This document shows positions 10,124 through 18,761 of a stretch of DNA of 64,000 bases, piece after piece; within the stretch, counting starts at the first letter, position 1; each line of letters opens with the position of its first letter. Below the pieces are notes generated by a model, which saw only the letters and a list, made by a program, of their open reading frames with translations, had not been told where the DNA came from and did not search any database. Location: NCBI RefSeq assembly GCF_029439465.1, contig NZ_JAROAV010000028.1, positions 496,001-560,000 of the forward strand. The letters are read 5' to 3'. Both the position numbers and the translations under genes were made by a program. The DNA is from Luteipulveratus flavus. GTDB lineage: Bacteria > Actinomycetota > Actinomycetes > Actinomycetales > Dermatophilaceae.

Positions 10124-11041
10124 ATGAGCTCCGTCGACGTCTCCCGCGTCATGATCGACGGTCCGTGGGAGCACCGCCTCGTCGCCGCGAACGGCGCGCG
10201 GTTCCACCTGGTCGAGGCCGGCGAGGGCCCGCTGGTGGTCCTGCTGCACGGGTTCCCCGAGTTCTGGTGGGCCTGGCGCGAGCAGATCCCCGCACTCGCC
10301 GCGGCCGGCTACCGCGTCGCCGCGATGGACCTGCGGGGGTACGGCGCGTCCGACAAGCCGCCACAGGGGTACGACACGTTCACCCTGGCCGCCGACGTCG
10401 CCGCGGTGATCCGCTGCCTCGGCGTCCGGCGGGCGACGGTGGTCGGGCACGGCTGGGGCGGCTGGATCGCCTGGTCGATGGCGAGCATGCAACCCGACGT
10501 GACCCAGGCGGTCGCCTCGCTCGGCATGCCGCACCCGATGGTGATGCGCCAGGCCTCGGCCCGCAGCATGCGCCAGGTCCGCGCCAACGCCTACCTGCTG
10601 GCCCTGCAGCGGCCGTTCGTCCCGGAGCGGCAGATGGTCGCCGGGCCGCGGTACGTCCGCCGGCTGATGTCCGCCTGGTCCGGCCGTCCGAGCTGGCCGC
10701 CGGGTGAGGTCAGCGAGCTGTACGCCGACGCCCTGACCCTCCCGTTCGTCGCGCACTCAGCGGCCGAGTACTACCGCTGGGTCGCGCGTTCGGTCCTGCG
10801 CTCGGACGGTCGCCGGTTCGTCTCGCGGCTCAGCCAGCCGATCGACGTCCCGGTCCTGCACGTGCACGGCGACGCCGACGGCTGCGTCCTGCCCAGCAGC
10901 TCGACGGGTTCGCAGGAGTGGTGCACCGGGTCGTACGAGGAGGTCACCCTCCCCGGCGTCGGCCACTTCATCCCCGAGGAGGCGCCCGCGGAGACCAACG
11001 CGCTGCTCACCCGCTGGCTGGGGACGGTCAGCGCCGCATGA
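10124..11041 (+). CDS. Alpha/beta hydrolase, epoxide-hydrolase-like
   Basis: Cytoplasmic hydrolase of 305 residues. Seen: LLHGFPEFWWAWREQIPAL (HGFP oxyanion motif typical of epoxide hydrolases and haloalkane dehalogenases), MDLRGYGASDKP, the nucleophile elbow VVGHGWGGWIAW (the nucleophile position appears as Gly-Trp-Gly, so the expected Asp is not obvious), the acid region LHVHGDADGC and the His in GVGHFIPEEAP. In actinobacteria this gene often sits beside crp/nth. Its 3' end overlaps the opposing NUDIX gene by 14 bases. The substrate is unknown and, given the elbow, activity should not be assumed. Confidence 0.82.
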   Translation: MSSVDVSRVMIDGPWEHRLVAANGARFHLVEAGEGPLVVLLHGFPEFWWAWREQIPALAAAGYRVAAMDLRGYGASDKPPQGYDTFTLAADVAAVIRCLGVRRATVVGHGWGGWIAWSMASMQPDVTQAVASLGMPHPMVMRQASARSMRQVRANAYLLALQRPFVPERQMVAGPRYVRRLMSAWSGRPSWPPGEVSELYADALTLPFVAHSAAEYYRWVARSVLRSDGRRFVSRLSQPIDVPVLHVHGDADGCVLPSSSTGSQEWCTGSYEEVTLPGVGHFIPEEAPAETNALLTRWLGTVSAA

Positions 11042-11687
11042 ACCGCTCGGGGACGACCCGCTCGTCCTCGACGTCCCACGGCCGGGTCAGACCCGCGAGG
11101 TCGAGCGTCTCGGCCAGGACGATCGCCGTGAACCCCCACACGTAGACGTCGCCCACCTCGAAGGCCGGCGCCTTGAACGCCCGCGACGGGTGGGTGGCGG
11201 TGAACCGGTGGGCGGGGTCCACCAGCGCCGCGACCGGGATCTGGACCACCCGCGCGACCTCCGCGGGGTCGACCGCGCGGATCGTGGACGGGCGCTCCCA
11301 CCAGGCGAGCACAGGCGTCACGGAGTAGCCGGTGACCGACAGCGGGAGCCGCGGGAGCTCGCCCACGACGCGGACACCGTCGGGCGCCAGGTCGATCTCC
11401 TCGCGCGCCTCCCGCATGGCGGCGGCGACCAGGTCGGCGTCGGTGTCGTCGACCACCCCGCCGGGGAACGACACCTGGCCAGCGTGCCGGCGCAGCGTCG
11501 AGGACCGCTCGGTGAGCACGACGTCCGGTCCGGCGCCGTCGCCCGGCCCGAACAGCATCAGGACCGCGGACTGGCGGCCGAGCGGCGCGCCCGCGAGGCG
11601 GCGTACGAGCGGCATGTCCTCGTGCGAGGTGTCGGCCACGCGCTGCAGCCAGTCGGGCACGGGAGCCGCGGCGGTGGACGTGCTCAT
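11028..11687 (-). CDS. NUDIX hydrolase, probable CoA pyrophosphatase
   Basis: Protein of 219 residues of the NudL/UPF0035 group, which cleaves CoA derivatives to 4'-phosphopantetheine and ADP. The UPF0035 motif [20 protein letters not shown] is followed by the NUDIX box [23 protein letters not shown]. It starts inside the nth stop codon (ATGA overlap), as in the M. tuberculosis Rv3674c-Rv3672c order, though there a thioredoxin-like gene lies between. The C-terminus overlaps the opposing hydrolase gene. Confidence 0.88.
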   Translation of the reverse strand: MSTSTAAAPVPDWLQRVADTSHEDMPLVRRLAGAPLGRQSAVLMLFGPGDGAGPDVVLTERSSTLRRHAGQVSFPGGVVDDTDADLVAAAMREAREEIDLAPDGVRVVGELPRLPLSVTGYSVTPVLAWWERPSTIRAVDPAEVARVVQIPVAALVDPAHRFTATHPSRAFKAPAFEVGDVYVWGFTAIVLAETLDLAGLTRPWDVEDERVVPERFMRR

Positions 11688-12436
11688 GCGGTGCGGACCT
11701 GCTCCCCCGCGGCCGGCGCGCCGGGGGCGAGCTCGAACTTCAGCAGCCTGGCCGCCTTGACTGGATCGGTCTCGCCGTCGCCGTACGAGGGGCACCACTG
11801 GGCGACGGGGCACACACCGCAGGCGGGCTTCTTGGCGTGGCACATCCGGCGGCCGTGAAAGATCAGCACGTGGCTGAGCATCGTCCAGTCCTTGCGCGGG
11901 AAGAGCGCGCCCACGGCGTGCTCGACCTTCACGGCGTCGGTCTCGGTGGTCCAGCCGAACCGGCGGACGAGCCGGCCGACGTGGGTGTCGACCGTGATGC
12001 CTGGGATGTCGAAGGCGTTGCCGAGGACGACGTTCGCGGTCTTGCGGCCGACGCCGGGCAGCGTCACCAGGTCCTTCAGCCGCGGCGGCACCTCCCCGTC
12101 GAACCGCTCCACGAGGGCCTGGCCGAGCGTGATCACCGAGTTCGTCTTGGCGCGGAAGAAGCCGGTGGGCTTGAGCAGCTCCTCCATCTCGGTCCGGTCG
12201 GCCGCCGCGAGCGCCGCCGCGTCCGGGTAGTGCGCGAACAGCCGAGGTGTCACCCGGTTGACCATCACGTCGGTCGTCTGGGCCGACAGGATCGTGGCGA
12301 CCAGCAGCTGGAGCGGACTCTCGAAGTCGAGCTCGCAGTGGGCGTACGGGTACTTCTCGTGCAGGGCGCGATACATCTTGCGGGCGCGACGGGTCCGGCC
12401 GACCGGGGTCTCCTGGGAGACGTCGAGACGCTTCAC
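11684..12436 (-). CDS. nth: Endonuclease III
   Basis: Base-excision repair DNA glycosylase and AP lyase for oxidised pyrimidines. The helix-hairpin-helix [14 protein letters not shown] (Lys132 is the Schiff-base residue) and the catalytic Asp150 in VDTHVGRL are present. The C-terminal 4Fe-4S cluster ligands Cys199, 206, 209 and 215 have the expected C-x6-C-x2-C-x5-C spacing. The GTG at 12436 gives 250 residues; a later start near [10 protein letters not shown] is possible because the Shine-Dalgarno sequence is very close to the GTG. Divergent from crp, as in mycobacteria. Confidence 0.94.
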   Translation of the reverse strand: MKRLDVSQETPVGRTRRARKMYRALHEKYPYAHCELDFESPLQLLVATILSAQTTDVMVNRVTPRLFAHYPDAAALAAADRTEMEELLKPTGFFRAKTNSVITLGQALVERFDGEVPPRLKDLVTLPGVGRKTANVVLGNAFDIPGITVDTHVGRLVRRFGWTTETDAVKVEHAVGALFPRKDWTMLSHVLIFHGRRMCHAKKPACGVCPVAQWCPSYGDGETDPVKAARLLKFELAPGAPAAGEQVRTA

Positions 12437-12570
12437 CCTCCCGACCCTAAGTGCAGCGGCCGACACCCGCGCACCGGCCGCCGACGGGTCCGCGGTGGCC
12501 GCCGGGCGCGGCGCACGGCCCTGACGTACGACCGGTGGTCCGGCGTGCGTGGCAGACTGACCGCGTGGAT

Positions 12571-13242
12571 ATGGATGTCGTACGCCGTGCACCGTTGTTC
12601 GCACCCCTTGACGACGAGGCTGCCGAGGCGCTCCTGGGGCAGATGACCCGTAACCGGATCGAGCGCGGCGAGGAGCTGTTCCGCGAGGGCGACCAGGGCG
12701 ACCGCCTGTACGTCATCACCGCGGGCAAGGTGAAGCTCGGCCGCCGCTCGCCCGACGGCCGCGAGAACCTCCTGGCCATCCTCGGCCCCGGTGAGATGCT
12801 CGGCGAGCTCTCGCTGTTCGACCCCGGCGCGCGCACCGCGACCGCGACGGCCGTCGCCGGCACCGAGCTCGTCGGCCTCAGCCACAAGGACCTCACGACG
12901 TTCCTCGGCGGCCGCCCCGAGGTCGCCATCACCATGCTCGGCGCGCTCGCCCGCCGTCTGCGCCGCACCAACGAGGCGCTCGGCGACCTCGTCTTCACCG
13001 ACGTGCCCGGCCGCGTCGCCAAGGCCCTGCTGGACCTCTCCTCCCGCTTCGGCCGACCGGCCGAGGACGGTGTGCTCGTCGCCCACGACCTCACCCAGGA
13101 GGAGCTCGCCCAGCTGGTCGGCGCCTCCCGCGAGACGGTCAACAAGGCCCTCGCCGACTTCGCCTCGCGCGGCTGGCTCAAGCTCGAGGCCCGCGCGGTG
13201 ACCCTGCTCGACGTCGAGCGCCTCCAGCGCCGCGCGCGCTGA
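12571..13242 (+). CDS. crp: Crp/Fnr family regulator (mycobacterial Crp type)
   Basis: Cyclic-nucleotide-responsive transcription factor of 223 residues. The cNMP domain has [21 protein letters not shown] and [21 protein letters not shown], the phosphate-binding segment of CAP proteins. The C-terminal winged helix contains [21 protein letters not shown]. Sequence and context (divergent nth) match Rv3676 and its relatives, which control resuscitation and metabolism genes. GTG 12565 is an alternative start two codons upstream. A strong hairpin follows the gene. Confidence 0.92.
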   Translation: MDVVRRAPLFAPLDDEAAEALLGQMTRNRIERGEELFREGDQGDRLYVITAGKVKLGRRSPDGRENLLAILGPGEMLGELSLFDPGARTATATAVAGTELVGLSHKDLTTFLGGRPEVAITMLGALARRLRRTNEALGDLVFTDVPGRVAKALLDLSSRFGRPAEDGVLVAHDLTQEELAQLVGASRETVNKALADFASRGWLKLEARAVTLLDVERLQRRAR

Positions 13243-13254
13243 CCGCAGCATCAG

Positions 13255-13292
13255 CGAAGCGGCCGACCCTGTCCTCGGGGTCGGCCGCTTCG
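13255..13292. terminator. Hairpin terminator after crp
   Basis: CGAAGCGGCCGACCC pairs with GGGTCGGCCGCTTCG around an eight-base loop, between convergent crp and the S53 peptidase gene; it can serve both. Confidence 0.8.
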
Positions 13293-13347
13293 TCGTGCAG
13301 CCTCCGGTCGCGAGCCCGTCACCTCCCGCGACCGGAGGACATCGGTG

Positions 13348-15285
13348 TCACCGCGTGACGGCGTCCAGCCAGGCCTGGCCGTTCGGGGAGCCGACACCGG
13401 TGACGTCGTCGTAGCCGGAGCGCACGTGGATCGTCAGCGGCTCGTCGACGTCGAACCAGCGCGCCGTGTAGACGTAGCCCTGGGCGGCGTCCACCCCGTT
13501 CTTGTAGTCGACGCGCACCGCGCCCGGGTAGGCCGCCCGGTCGTTCTTGGTGATGTCGTACGAGACCCCGCGGGCGGCGTACAGCGTCGGGTTGGCCAGG
13601 CCGTAGGCGCCGTGCTTCTGCACCGCCAGCGCCCAGATGCCCGCGTACAGCGGCGAGGCGAGGCTCGTGCCGCCGATGCGGTACTCCGAGTAGGCCGTGT
13701 GGCCGTCGGGGAACGTCTGGGTCTGCCCGACCCGCATGCCCGTCGTCGGGTCGCCCAGCGCCGAGACGTCCGGCACGACGCGCATCGCGCCGCCGCCGTA
13801 GGTCCGGCTCAGCGAGTCCGGCACGACGCCCTGCTGGTACGCCGGCTGCGCGAACAGGCGCGACGTGCCGCCTCCGGAGCCGTACTGGTACGCCGGCGTG
13901 GTCCAGGCGCCGCCGGAGAGGGTGCTGCGCGCGGTCTCCCAGCCGAGCTCGAACTGCCGGCTGCCGTCCTGGGCCACCCCGAGGGACGTGCCGCCGACGG
14001 CAGTCACCCACGGGCTCGACGCCGGCCAGTCCGGGGTCGGCGCGACGGAGGAGTCCCCGCCGGTCTCGTCACCGGAGTCGCCGGAGCTGAAGAACACGCT
14101 GATGCCCTCGGTCGCCGCCTGGATCTGGGCGTCCAGCTGCGGCTTGATGTAGCCCTGCGGCAGCGCTTCACCGCCGTACCCGTAGGAGTTGGTGATGATG
14201 TCGGCGCTGTGCTTGTCGACGACGTGGTTCAGCGCGGCGTCCAGGTCGCGGTAGTTGTTCGGGGCGCTGACGTAACGGATGTTCGCGCCCGGAGCGGTCG
14301 TGTGGACGGCCTCGAGGTCCAGGCTCTCCTCACCCGCCCAGCCCTGTGGGTCCTGCTTCTTGTTGGTCGCCCGGTTGTAGGTCCCCGGCGCGACGTCCTG
14401 GGTGAACAGGCCCTTGGTGGACGGCAGCCCGTGCGCGGCCGAGTAGGTCTCGAGATCCTGGGCGGCCGTCGGCGAGGCGTACGCGTCGATCACCGCGACC
14501 GTGACGCCGCGGCCGTCGTTGCCCGAGGCGATGGCGCTGTTGACGCCGTACGCCTTCTGCAGCTGGGCGCCGGCGTAGCCGCACGGGGCGAACGCGCTGG
14601 GTGAGGACGGCAGTCTCGTCCCGTCCGGTGTCGGGGTGTTGGCGACCGTCTTCTCGCCCCAGTAGGCCGAGCACGGCTGCGCGTTGACGAAGACGGGTGC
14701 CGGCGGGACGGTCTGGTGCTGGACCAGCTCGGTCGAGTCGTCCAGGCCGATGACGGCGACGACCCCGCCGAGCGTGCTCGGCACCGACAGCGGCGTGTCG
14801 TTGGAGCGCAGCGTGTGGCCGGCGTAGCTGTACTGCGAGAACGACGTCCCGAACGCCGTGGCCGCCTTGCCGAGGCTGCCGTGCGCCTCGACGTACCGGT
14901 TGTTGCCCGGGGTGTAGCCCACGGTGAGGCCCTGCGCGTGCAGCCACTGCTTGACCGCGCTGACCTGCGAGGCGGTCGGCGCGAACCGCTGACGGTACTG
15001 CGCGGGGGTGAGGAACGTGCGGTACTGCGGGCTGCCCGGTGTCGAGACCGCCGCGGCGTAGGCCTGCGCGCCCGCGTCGTCGCGGCCCTGCAGGTAGACG
15101 CGGAAGTTCACGGTGGTGGCCGGGTCGGACGCACCTGCGCGGTGGGCGGACGTCGCCCAGGACGCCTTGCTGCCGGCCAGGTCGTGGCGGCCGGACGAGG
15201 AGGCGTCGGCTGCTCCGACCGACAGAGCCGCGAGCGCGGTGGCGCCGACGGCGGCGAGGAGCAGACGGGATGATGGATGAGACAC
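13348..15285 (-). CDS. Secreted S53 (sedolisin/kumamolisin) serine-carboxyl peptidase
   Basis: Pre-pro-protease of 645 residues. Signal peptide at ~1-28 (LLLAAVGATALAALSVGAADA), activation pro-domain at ~55-200 (FLTPAQYRQRFAPT is the typical pro-kumamolisin motif), catalytic domain from ~240. The Glu/Asp pair lies in GEESLDLEAVH (~320), the oxyanion Asp in FFSSGDSGDE, the nucleophile in GGTSLASPLYAGIWAL (~538), and the calcium site at the end (DDVTGVGSPNG). Acts outside the cell, usually at acid pH. GTG 15285 is preceded by GAGGGA. It interrupts the conserved crp-to-ponA2 block, so it is a lineage-specific insertion. Confidence 0.92.
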   Translation of the reverse strand: MSHPSSRLLLAAVGATALAALSVGAADASSSGRHDLAGSKASWATSAHRAGASDPATTVNFRVYLQGRDDAGAQAYAAAVSTPGSPQYRTFLTPAQYRQRFAPTASQVSAVKQWLHAQGLTVGYTPGNNRYVEAHGSLGKAATAFGTSFSQYSYAGHTLRSNDTPLSVPSTLGGVVAVIGLDDSTELVQHQTVPPAPVFVNAQPCSAYWGEKTVANTPTPDGTRLPSSPSAFAPCGYAGAQLQKAYGVNSAIASGNDGRGVTVAVIDAYASPTAAQDLETYSAAHGLPSTKGLFTQDVAPGTYNRATNKKQDPQGWAGEESLDLEAVHTTAPGANIRYVSAPNNYRDLDAALNHVVDKHSADIITNSYGYGGEALPQGYIKPQLDAQIQAATEGISVFFSSGDSGDETGGDSSVAPTPDWPASSPWVTAVGGTSLGVAQDGSRQFELGWETARSTLSGGAWTTPAYQYGSGGGTSRLFAQPAYQQGVVPDSLSRTYGGGAMRVVPDVSALGDPTTGMRVGQTQTFPDGHTAYSEYRIGGTSLASPLYAGIWALAVQKHGAYGLANPTLYAARGVSYDITKNDRAAYPGAVRVDYKNGVDAAQGYVYTARWFDVDEPLTIHVRSGYDDVTGVGSPNGQAWLDAVTR

Positions 15286-15421
15286 GAAGACTCCCTCGGG
15301 GTGATGACTGCCGTCCTCCCCCGACGGGCGGCACCGGTGGATGACGCCGGTGCGCTGATCGAACAACGGACGCCGCGCGCCCGCCCATGACAGATGTCAG
15401 GTGTTCGGACCGCTCCCTGGG

Positions 15422-16216
15422 TCAGGCCCGCGCGAGGTAGTCCAGCTGGGCGCGGACGGTGAGCCGGGCCGCCGGCCAGACCGCACGGTCGACGTCGGCG
15501 TACACCTTCTCGACGACGGCCTCGACCTGGTCGTCGGCCTCGGCCGCGCCCTCGTCCAGCGCGGCGCGGACCTGCTCCAGCCGGGCCCGGCGATGGTCGC
15601 GGTAGTACTGCAGCACCGCGCGTGCGTCCGGCAGGAACGGCCCGTGGCCCGGCGCGATCGCGTCCACCTCCTCGTCGGTGAGAGCGATCATCCGGTCCAG
15701 CGAGGCGAGGTAGGAGGCGACGTCGCCGTCCGGGTGCGCGACCACCGAGGTGCCCCGGCCGAGGACCATGTCGCCGGTGAGCAGCAGGCGGTCCGCCGGG
15801 AGCACGACCGACACGGAGTCACGGGTGTGGCCGGGGGTCAGGATCACCCGCAGCTCCAGGCCGGCCACCGTGATCCGCTCGTCGTCGGCGAACGGCTCAC
15901 CGCGGCCGGCGCCGCGCACCGCAGCGCCGGTGAGCTCGGCCCACCGCTCGGCGGACCCGGCGTGGTCGTCGTGGCTGTGGGTCAGCACGGTGAGCGCGAC
16001 CGTACGCGTCCCGACCTGCTCCAGTACGCGCTCCAGGTGGTCCTCGTCGAGCGGGCCGGGGTCGACCACCACGACGCGGTCGGCGCCCGGCTCGGCCAGG
16101 ACCCAGGTGTTGGTGCCCTCCAACGTCATCGGGCCGGGGTTGGGGCAGCGCACGCAGAGGGCGCGCTCGCCGACCCGGCCGCCGGACCAGGCCTCGCTCG
16201 CGGAGTTCGTCGTCAC
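15422..16216 (-). CDS. MBL-fold metallo-hydrolase (LACTB2/Rv3677c-like)
   Basis: Cytoplasmic zinc hydrolase of about 264 residues. Metal ligands are in LTHSHDDHAG (His80, His82, Asp84, His85), then LTPGHTRDSVSV and GDMVLGRGTSVV. The N-terminal PNPGPMTLEGTNTWVL is the LACTB2-type motif of possible endoribonucleases or thioesterases. A start at GTG 16216 gives a normal N-terminus; upstream in-frame sequence overlaps the GH25 promoter. It occupies the place that Rv3677c has next to crp in M. tuberculosis. The natural substrate is unknown. Confidence 0.87.
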   Translation of the reverse strand: MTTNSASEAWSGGRVGERALCVRCPNPGPMTLEGTNTWVLAEPGADRVVVVDPGPLDEDHLERVLEQVGTRTVALTVLTHSHDDHAGSAERWAELTGAAVRGAGRGEPFADDERITVAGLELRVILTPGHTRDSVSVVLPADRLLLTGDMVLGRGTSVVAHPDGDVASYLASLDRMIALTDEEVDAIAPGHGPFLPDARAVLQYYRDHRRARLEQVRAALDEGAAEADDQVEAVVEKVYADVDRAVWPAARLTVRAQLDYLARA

Positions 16217-16252
16217 AGCGGGAACGCTAGCAACGTCGCCTCTGACCAGGCC

Positions 16253-16281
16253 TTGACCCGAGATTGGTAACTGTTTGACAT
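16253..16281 (+). promoter_or_regulatory. Possible sigma-70-type promoter for the GH25 lysozyme
   Basis: TTGACC (16253-16258) and TGACAT (16276-16281) are separated by 17 bases and lie 65 bases before the lysozyme start, in one of the few AT-richer stretches here. Recognised by pattern only. Confidence 0.35.
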
Positions 16282-16345
16282 TCTCACTCTTACCTTGGGC
16301 AAGGCTGATCATCCGGCCAGGCCGCTCATCCTCCGGGAGTGCCCC

Positions 16346-17170
16346 ATGAGATTCACCCGACCCCTCACCGCCGCCATCAGCATCGTCGCCGCCCTCGGGC
16401 TGGCCACCTCCACGGTCGCCGAGGCCGCCACCCGGTCCGGCCCGACCCCCAACGCCCGCGCGCACGGGGTCGACCAGCGCGGCGAGGCGTACATGGGCTG
16501 GTCCGACACCGCCGGCGCGGCACCGGCGTCCGCGCCGTCACCCGGACTCGCCGCCGTCGTCAACGGGATCGACGTCAGCTCCCATCAGGGCGATGTCGAC
16601 TGGGCCACCTACTGGGGCCAGGGGGTGCGGTTCGCGTACACCAAGGCGACGGAGGGCGACTACTACGTCAGCCCGAACTTCACCCAGCAGTACAACGGCT
16701 CGTACGACGTCGGCATGATCCGTGGCGCCTACCACTTCGCCACCCCCAACGACAGCAGCGGCGCCACGCAGGCCGACTACTTCATCTCGCACGGCGGCGG
16801 CTGGTCGCGCGACGGCAAGACGCTGCCCGGCGTGCTCGACATCGAGTACAACCCGTACGGCGCCACCTGCTACGGCCTCTCGCAGAGCGCGATGGTCTCC
16901 TGGATCAAGGCCTTCACCGATCGTTACCGCTCCCGCACCGGCCGGGACGCGATCATCTACAGCACGACCGACTGGTGGACCACCTGCACCGGCAACAGCG
17001 CAGCCTTCGGCGGCACGAACCCGCTGTGGATCGCGAAGTACGCCGGCTCGGCCGGCACCCTCCCGAACGGGTGGGGGTACTACACGTTCTGGCAGTACAC
17101 GAGCACGCCGGTCGACAAGGACTACTTCAACGGCGACCTGTCGCGGCTGACCGCCCTCGCCAACGGCTGA
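16346..17170 (+). CDS. Secreted GH25 lysozyme (Chalaropsis type)
   Basis: N,O-diacetylmuramidase of 274 residues. Signal peptide at ~1-27 (ITVAALGLATSTVAEA-like core, cleavage near AEAA). The catalytic domain begins with NGIDVSSHQGDVDWATY (Asp76), followed by FAYTKATEGDYYVSPNF and GAYHFA; the catalytic Asp165 and Glu167 are in GVLDIEYNPYG. The end IAKYAG...YTFWQYTS is the usual family finish. Cell-wall remodelling or attack on other bacteria are both possible. It has no cell-wall-binding repeat. Together with the S53 peptidase it is an insertion in an otherwise conserved block. Confidence 0.93.
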   Translation: MRFTRPLTAAISIVAALGLATSTVAEAATRSGPTPNARAHGVDQRGEAYMGWSDTAGAAPASAPSPGLAAVVNGIDVSSHQGDVDWATYWGQGVRFAYTKATEGDYYVSPNFTQQYNGSYDVGMIRGAYHFATPNDSSGATQADYFISHGGGWSRDGKTLPGVLDIEYNPYGATCYGLSQSAMVSWIKAFTDRYRSRTGRDAIIYSTTDWWTTCTGNSAAFGGTNPLWIAKYAGSAGTLPNGWGYYTFWQYTSTPVDKDYFNGDLSRLTALANG

Positions 17171-18025
17171 TCACCGGTCGGGCAGGTAGGCCCGCAGCAC
17201 GACGCCGCCGTCGGTACGCACCGGCTCCGGCATGACGCGGACGACGGGCGGCCGGGCCGCCACGAGCTCCTCAGGGCTCGTCGCACCGGCCACCCGGCGG
17301 ACGTTGACGACCGTCGGCGGCAGCATCCGGGCCTCGCGCGAGTCGGCTTGCGCCAGAAGGTCTTTCGGGTCGACCCAGACCGCGGTGTCCGCCTCGGTCG
17401 TCGCGTCGTCGGCGATCTGTCCCTCGGGCAGGAGCGCGGCGAAGAAGTACGTGTCGTACCGCTTCGGCTCGAACTCCGGGGTCAGCCAGTGGTCCTGCAG
17501 CGTCAGCAGGTCCGAGCGCAGCACCAGCCGGCGACGGGAGAGCAGCTGCGCGAACGACTGCTCGCGCGACAGCAGCGCCTCGCGCTCGGCCTGCCACTCG
17601 TCCCCGGACACGTCGCCGACCACCCGGTCGGCGTCGGTCCCGGCCAGCAGCACACCGCACTCCTCGAAGACCTCGCGGACCGCGGCGATGACGAGCTGTC
17701 TCGCGGTGGGCTCGTCGACGCCGATGCGCGCGGCCCACTCGGCCGGCGACGGACCGGCCCACGGCAGACCGGCATCGGCGTCGCGGGCGTCGACGCCGCC
17801 GCCGGGGAACACCCACATCGACGGCGCGAACTCCATCGTCGGCACCCGGCGGAGCATGAAGACCTCGACGGGACAGGCGGATCCGTGCCGCACGAGCATG
17901 ACCGTCGAGGCAAGCCGCGGGGCGGGAGGCGGGTCGGCACGACCGTCGAGCGAGGCGAGCGCCGCCTCGCCGAGCCGGCCGCCGACCGGGAAGTCGACGG
18001 CCGTGGTGCTCGGCTCAGCGCTCAC
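17171..18025 (-). CDS. NUDIX hydrolase with long insertion (NUDT19-like)
   Basis: Protein of about 284 residues. The NUDIX box is split: MWVFPGGGVDARDAD at the front and VIAAVREVFEECGVLLAG at the back, with an insertion of some 30 residues that includes PAEWAARIGVDEPTARQL. This is the arrangement of NUDT7/NUDT19-like actinobacterial proteins, often CoA-related. The GTG at 18025 follows the RidA stop after one base, so the two are co-transcribed. The exact substrate is unknown. Confidence 0.85.
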   Translation of the reverse strand: MSAEPSTTAVDFPVGGRLGEAALASLDGRADPPPAPRLASTVMLVRHGSACPVEVFMLRRVPTMEFAPSMWVFPGGGVDARDADAGLPWAGPSPAEWAARIGVDEPTARQLVIAAVREVFEECGVLLAGTDADRVVGDVSGDEWQAEREALLSREQSFAQLLSRRRLVLRSDLLTLQDHWLTPEFEPKRYDTYFFAALLPEGQIADDATTEADTAVWVDPKDLLAQADSREARMLPPTVVNVRRVAGATSPEELVAARPPVVRVMPEPVRTDGGVVLRAYLPDR

Positions 18026-18026
18026 G

Positions 18027-18491
18027 TCAGTCCTGGACCGCGACGACGATCTCGACCTCGACCGGCACATTCTTCGGCAGCACCGCGACGCCGACCGCCG
18101 AGCGGGCGTGGGCGCCCTTGTCGCCGAACGCCTTCCCGATCAGGTCGCTCGCGCCGTTGATGACACCGGGCTGACCGTCGAACGCCGGGTCGGAGGCGAC
18201 GAAGCCGAGCACCTTCACGACCTGGGTGACCTTGTCGAGGTCACCGATCACAGCCTTGACCGCGGCCAGGGCGTTCAGGACACAGGTCTGCGCGCACGCT
18301 GCGGCGTCCTCGGCCGACACCTCGGCGCCGACCTTGCCGACCGCCTGCAGCTCACCGCCGGCGACGGGGATCTGCCCCGAGGTGTAGACGAGGTCGCCGT
18401 GCCGCAGCGCGGGGACGTACGACCCCGCGGGCGTGGCGACATCGGGTACGGACAGGCCAAGGGCGGCGAGGTTGTCCTCGACGACGGACAT
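18027..18491 (-). CDS. RidA/YjgF family protein
   Basis: Protein of 154 residues similar to Rv3678c and other Rid proteins, which deaminate reactive enamines/imines formed by PLP enzymes or flavin amino acid oxidases. Seen: YVPALRHGDLVYTSGQIP and NALAAVKAVIGDLDKVTQVVKVLGFVAS; the Arg used by true RidA for carboxylate binding is not obvious, so it may belong to another Rid subgroup. It lies in a run with DUF4177 (upstream), NUDIX (downstream), and the D-amino-acid-dehydrogenase-like flavoenzyme whose imine product would be a fitting substrate (inference). Confidence 0.87.
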   Translation of the reverse strand: MSVVEDNLAALGLSVPDVATPAGSYVPALRHGDLVYTSGQIPVAGGELQAVGKVGAEVSAEDAAACAQTCVLNALAAVKAVIGDLDKVTQVVKVLGFVASDPAFDGQPGVINGASDLIGKAFGDKGAHARSAVGVAVLPKNVPVEVEIVVAVQD

Positions 18492-18494
18492 GGA

Positions 18495-18653
18495 TCAGCT
18501 CTCCTTCGGACGCTTCAGATAGGCCACCAGGCCGGTGCCGTCAGGACCCGGCACGACCTGCACCAGCTCCCAGCCGTCCTCGCCCCACTGGTCGAGGATC
18601 TGCTTGGTCGCGTGGATCATGAGCGGGACAGTCGCGTACTCCCATGCAGTCAT
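18495..18653 (-). CDS. DUF4177 small protein
   Basis: 52-residue protein: MTAWEYATVPLM, then ATKQILDQWGEDGWELVQVV and a C-terminal VAYLKRPKES. This is the compact DUF4177 fold that in M. tuberculosis (Rv3678A) precedes the RidA gene, exactly as here. Three bases separate it from ridA. Function unknown. Confidence 0.85.
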   Translation of the reverse strand: MTAWEYATVPLMIHATKQILDQWGEDGWELVQVVPGPDGTGLVAYLKRPKES

Positions 18654-18685
18654 GAGCGAGAGACTAACGACCGCCCCGGGACGTC

Positions 18686-18755
18686 CCACCCCCGGCAGAA
18701 GGTGGTCGCCGGCACATGCATGCCTGTGCCGGCGATCAAGATTTGCCGGAGGGGG
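18686..18755. repeat. 70-base imperfect palindrome, copy 2 of a two-copy family
   Basis: Centred at 18720/18721, with a perfect inner core GCCGGCACA / TGTGCCGGC and outer arms CCGGCAGAAGGTGGTCG and (complement of) CCGGCAAATCTTGATCG. The half-sites match those of the palindrome at 4042-4109. It lies seven bases after the flavoenzyme stop codon and 33 bases before the DUF4177 start, that is, at a gene end as in copy 1. Confidence 0.75.
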
Positions 18756-18761
18756 CGGGGG